From: Calocera cornea HHB12733 | Lineage: Eukaryota > Basidiomycota > Dacrymycetes > Dacrymycetales > Dacrymycetaceae | Assembly: GCA_001632435.1 (NCBI GenBank) | Contig: KV424040.1 | Span: 66,901-99,844, forward strand | Direction of reading: 5' to 3' | DNA length: 32,944 nt | In this document: piece by piece, positions 29,405 through 32,944 of the stretch | Position numbering within the stretch: position 1 is the stretch's first letter | How the letters are laid out: each line of letters opens with the position of its first letter | Notes under the pieces: model-generated | What the model saw: the letters and a program-made list of their open reading frames with translations, nothing else | The model's database searches: none | What the model was told of the DNA's origin: nothing | Made by a program: the position numbers and the translations under genes

Positions 29405-32141
29405 TTATGTGCGCTTGGCGCGTCGTGAGCGTTCCTCCCTCGCGTCCCGAGCCTTCTGGATGGCCTCGAAGACTCTCCGTGCCCCCCTCCCTCCCTGGCA
29501 ATAAGCGTCTTCGAACGCAGCCTTGTTTCCCATTCTGTGGAGTCGAACAAGAGTCAGCGACAGCCTTCGGTGGGGTAAGAGTGTATCCCACATACCGATG
29601 GTACTCGCGCGCAACCACTGCCCGCTCATGATATTTCACGCCCACTCCACCGGCCTGATTGCCGTGATCGCCCCGGTGCCGCTCGTCAGGCCAATCCTTC
29701 AGAGGAACGAGCAGCCCTCGCTGTGGATCGCCAACGTCCCAGTGCATCAGCACAGTCTCGTACGTGTCGAGACCACGCCGGAGGTTGGGGATGGTCCAGC
29801 CATCCTGGAGAGCCGGGCCGAGAATCCGCGTTGCCACTGGCCGAGCAGCAGCAGCAGCAGCAGGAGCAGCAGCAGCAGGAGCAGCAGCAGCAGGAGCAGC
29901 AGCAGCAGGAGCAGCAGCAGCAGGAGCAGCAGCAGCAGCAACAGCAGTAGCAGCGAAAGCAGTCGCAGCAGCAGTGGGAGCACGGCGTGGACGACGAGGA
30001 CGACCAGTGGCATCAGCAGGGGTTGCAGGCGGGGTGGGTATGGGACGTTCTGTCGTCGTGCGACTGATTGCAGTCGCACGAGCGTCTCCCGCACCAGTGA
30101 CGGCCGCGGGAGACTGCACGTTGCCAGCACTCAAGCCAGCGCTCAAGGCCCGCAGCTCAGCCAAGACCAGATCGCCGCCCATTTCGATGGATTGGATCTT
30201 CCCCAGCAGTGCTGCGAGATTCGTTTCGACATTGTGGAAGCGGTGGTCATTCGCCTCCAGTCCGTGGCGAAACTCCTGCCTTGTGACAGGCAGCAGCAGA
30301 TCCCCTTCCCCAAGAAAGCTGAGTTTGCGGTCTTGTTGGGGAATGGGACGCAGAGCATCCCCATGTCCTTCCTCGTACATGTACAGCTCGTCCAGCAGAT
30401 AGCGAAGCAGCGTGTCGCGCTGTGTTGTAGTTAGTACAAACTCGTAATAGAAGAACATGTAGCAGGCGCACCCTTTCTGACTCTGCCCAACCGCCCCACC
30501 ATCTCACCATTGCCAAGCTCCACCTCTCCCCCACCGGTGCCCACATGAATCGATATTGTGCCCCCCCTCGGCGGAAACAGTGAGTCGAGAATTTCGCTCG
30601 TCGGCCACTGGTGATCCCGCTCCCCTGCGTAAACTCGTCGAGGTACTTCTGGACGTGATCACTGGAGATCGGGGAACCGTGCGCAGGCATCCCGGCAGAG
30701 CTGTGAGCCGGGAAGATGAACTCGAGGCTGGAGAGCTCAGACACTCCCCAGCTGGCTTTGAGGAAGGCAAGCCAGGCCTTCAGGTGATAGTCGAAGTCGA
30801 CGTCAGGTCGGGCAGGCTTCGCATAGATCTGGTACCGGTGCGCTAGGGCGATGGCTCAGCCAACGTCGATGACAAGGAGGCAGGCGAACGACTTACGCAG
30901 GAGGTCCGGCTCCATCTCTTGCTTCCTCTGCCATCCCTTGCGGTTGCGCAGCCTGACTGTGAAGTACGGGAGTCGGTGGGGAGGTGTCGTATCGTCGACC
31001 AGGCCGAGCTCGATGTCCTGCCACCTCAATTGAGTGAGCTCGGCACTGCGCGTCCACAACGTCCAGCTCCCCACTGAGAATGCGCGCATGAAGAGGTGGC
31101 TGCACATCTCTTTACGCTTCCTGATGTCGTCGGGCAGCTTGAGAGGGAGCTCCAAGTCGATGCGTGGCACGACCGTTTCAGACCACTGTATCATGGTCTC
31201 CAACCATTGGAGAGACATAGCGAGTGAGTGGGTGCGTTCCGTGCTCGGATCGGCGCTTTCCTTGCGCTTGATGCTCTTCAGGAGCTCGTTGACCACCCGT
31301 GAGTCGGCCGGATTGCCAGGATGTGTGCCTCGGTTCCAATCCCACTTGCCATCGTATCTTGGCCCGCTAGAATAGTATTCATTAGTTTTGTAACTAGAGC
31401 ATTAGAAACGGGGCAAACTCACCACTGACTGAACTTCCACTTGAACGCAGCATGAATGGTTTCCCCCGTGCTTATGCTCAAACCCTTGTGGAGACATTCG
31501 TGTGCGATATAGAGCGCGATCGCGTAAGGCGTGCATTCGTTGGGTGGCAAGTCAAAGGAGCGATGGAACTCGGGATCCTGAAGGTGTTGAGTGACATCCG
31601 GCGGCAGGACTTGAAGCGCAGAGACCGCGGCGGCAACTGGCTCAGCAAATCCGAAGGCGGCGTCCTCGATCCGGTCGGCTGGGCGGTCGAGCGGGGTTAC
31701 GTCTGGGGCCGTGCGTTGGAATCCCTGCAGCCATTGGACTGCGCGTTTCCAATTGCCTTCGTATCGCTCTATGGTGGAGGACGCATACAGGTGTTCGCCC
31801 TTCACCAGCGCTCCCAACGTAGCGAGGTGCTCAGCCGAGGGATTGGCTTCGGCGATCGCTGGCGCGGCTTTGCGGGGACGTTTGCGAGCACGGTTTGCCG
31901 GATGCGATGGGGCGTCGTTCAAGCTGGGTGTCGTGAAGCCATCAGGGGCGGGGGGGGCTTGCGCTTGGAGGGCATGCCGTGGCTGACGTGGCGGCTGCGG
32001 CTGCTGGGGCGGGGACGGCGGCTGCGGCTGCTGGGGCAGCGACGGCGGCTGCGGCTGCTGGGGCAGCGACGGCGGCTGCGGCTGCTGGGGCAGCGAAGGG
32101 GCGACGAAGGCAGGGGGTCGGGGACCAGCGGACAGGAGTAT
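29405..32141 (-). CDS. Crypton-type tyrosine recombinase with GCR1_C-like domain
   Basis: Tyrosine recombinases cut and rejoin DNA through a 3'-phosphotyrosine link. Exons: 31423 to about 32141 (start unresolved), 30897-31366, 30472-30842, 29596-30419 and 29405-29534. The introns of 56, 54, 52 and 61 bp all have GT/AG ends and keep frame. An N-terminal Pro/Gln repeat precedes a SAM-like core-binding domain (TIERYEGNWKRAVQWLQGF). Catalytic landmarks are the first Arg in WTRSAELTQL (codon 31048-31050), HCFRR (His 30580-30582, Arg 30571-30573), the WWGGWAE segment, and Tyr in DTLLRYLLDEL (30399-30401), which falls just after an intron. A poly-Ala/Pro linker then leads to a GCR1_C-like domain (WPDERHRGDHGNQ, then KYHERAVVAREYHR). 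The frame is open up to a stop at 32142 but contains no ATG before the homology, so an upstream exon may be missing. No disabling mutation was seen. Confidence 0.85.
29843..29946. repeat. 15-bp microsatellite in the recombinase linker
   Basis: The plus strand reads (GCAGCAGCAGCAGGA)n, in frame on the coding minus strand as Ala4-Pro repeats that form a flexible linker between the catalytic and GCR1_C-like domains. Length polymorphism would be expected. Confidence 0.85.
31990..32096. repeat. 27-bp tandem repeat, about four copies
   Basis: The unit contains CGGCTGCGGCTGCTGGGGC and encodes, on the minus strand, a nine-residue Pro/Gln repeat (LPQQPQPPS) at the N-terminus of the recombinase frame. 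The 27-bp period keeps frame. Confidence 0.8.
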
Positions 32142-32383
32142 TCAGTTGATGAGGCAGGTAGGGTCGTCTTCAGCGCTTCCAGGGACAGTCGGGGATTGGC
32201 CCCACCTCGTCTGACATTGAGGGATGCTCACCACGCGCACCTGCAACGGTTGCGCGCTCTTGCGCGCACCTGTGACAGTAGCGCGCAAACAGGGATAGGG
32301 CTGGCAAAGCCATTGCATTCGTGCGGCCAGATACATGCATGTTTAGAATATTTGATACAGTAGCGTAGTAGAAAAAAAGAACA
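32142..32383. other. Short gap before the recombinase frame
   Basis: This contains the in-frame stop at 32142-32144 and an open minus frame (32142-32336) that could supply a first exon of the recombinase. I could not find a convincing splice pair. Confidence 0.35.
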
Positions 32384-32944
32384 TTAGTCGTCACGTCCCG
32401 CGATATACATACGGGGATCTTCATTCGATACCACACCATTCGTGCTGAAAGTCCTGCTGTAGCGGGACGCTGTCCCCCCTCTCCACGAATCGTCCGACAG
32501 TGCTGGCGACAGCGGCCGAGGCTGATGGTTGATAAGCTCCGGCTGATCGTCGTAGAGCAGCACTGAGCAGTACGCAAGGTGCAAGCCTTCCTTGATATCG
32601 ACCCGCAGCTCTCGCCACACCTCCGTCTTCCATTGTTCCCACTCCCGGCTGAGCGCCTTGTTGTCCCTCTTCTCCACGTCGGTCTTGGGCTCATCGTCGA
32701 GCGGCTCGGTCAACAGGTGGCTGTCCAGCCAGAACCTTGCGCGAGGGAACGCAGCGTCCCTGGCTGGGCCCGTTTTGCGCAAGGCGATCTGGTACTCGGC
32801 GATGGTCCCCTTGCCCCTCTCCACCTTGCGGTGTTCTCCCCAGCGCTCGTCCGACGCCTGCTTCAAGCGACGCACCAGAGTCTTGAACGTCGCGTTGGCG
32901 GTGTCACCCTGCCGAAGATTGTTGGCGGCCGCGTTACGGATGGC
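32384..32944 (-). CDS. Unrecognised protein, C-terminal part, runs off the window
   Basis: The frame is open from the window edge to a stop at 32384-32386 (186 codons). It is highly charged and helical (FKTLVRRLKQASDERWGEHR, then EWEQWKTEVWRELRVDIKEG), with a Ser/Arg-rich tail. I recognise no domain. It is on the same strand as the recombinase and ends about 240 bp from that open frame, so it may be a companion gene of the same element or an independent gene. The start lies outside the window. Confidence 0.55.
   Translation of the reverse strand, partial: AIRNAAANNLRQGDTANATFKTLVRRLKQASDERWGEHRKVERGKGTIAEYQIALRKTGPARDAAFPRARFWLDSHLLTEPLDDEPKTDVEKRDNKALSREWEQWKTEVWRELRVDIKEGLHLAYCSVLLYDDQPELINHQPRPLSPALSDDSWRGGTASRYSRTFSTNGVVSNEDPRMYIAGRDD

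Larger units (their letters stand above)
29405..32141 (-). mobile_element. Crypton-type element core (borders not located)
   Basis: The tyrosine recombinase gene in this interval is of the type carried by fungal Crypton DNA transposons, which move by site-specific recombination and lack terminal inverted repeats. The coordinates cover only the open frame. Short direct repeats at the true ends could not be identified from the sequence. Confidence 0.55.

Noticed and set aside
29523..30434. 303-codon plus-strand frame opposite the recombinase
   Set aside because: It is an antisense shadow; its Ser/Gln run is the reverse reading of the Ala/Pro repeat.
31452..32363. 303-codon plus-strand frame at the recombinase 5' end
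   Set aside because: It is antisense to the core-binding domain and the 27-bp repeat; no domain is present.

Overview
The window looks like a piece of a filamentous basidiomycete genome, probably a mushroom-forming Agaricomycete; that rank is an inference. The reasons are short introns of 47-61 bp with GT/AG ends, GC-rich multi-exon genes for an NCS1 permease and an MFS transporter, a Zn(2)-Cys(6) fungal regulator, and a Crypton-type tyrosine recombinase with a GCR1_C-like tail. No bacterial features are present.

Positions 1-16358 are low in GC and, by eye, very poor in CpG. They are bounded by a perfect 95-bp terminal inverted repeat (1-95 and 16264-16358). Inside are decayed, intron-containing gene relics and no recognisable transposase: an unrecognised gene interrupted only by TAG codons (1767-2948), an RNF216/TRIAD-type RBR ubiquitin ligase cut off in its IBR (3857-5065), an unrecognised long frame (6381-7925, minus), a Spo11/TopoVIA-like relic (7926-9310, minus) split by a CpG-rich 592-bp solo LTR with a 5-bp target duplication, and a lipocalin-like gene with a damaged 3' end (9749-10353). 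The right third (11151-16260) is a foldback: an array of about 162-bp degenerate repeats that changes direction near 14.3 kb, with identical 561-bp inverted arms that each carry a tRNA-like segment.

From about 17.1 kb the sequence is GC- and CpG-rich. It contains a six-exon NCS1 permease (17434-19524, minus), a four-exon DHA1/QDR-like MFS transporter (21087-22941, minus) and a single-exon 946-aa Zn(2)-Cys(6) transcription factor (23913-26753, minus). The permease, exporter and regulator share a strand and could be functionally linked, but nothing in the sequence proves it. The spaces between them hold transposon-like debris, including an LTR-like block with a TATA box (19856-20480) and arrays of an 18-bp-phased GGAAGCAA motif (17012-17137 and 28458-28850).

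The right end (29405-32141) is a Crypton-type tyrosine recombinase gene on the minus strand with four clear introns and the R, H-x-x-R and Y catalytic landmarks. It is followed by the 3' part of an unrecognised gene that runs off the window. The best candidate for something undescribed is the 16.4-kb TIR-bounded, gene-relic-carrying foldback unit; the phased GGAAGCAA arrays come second.
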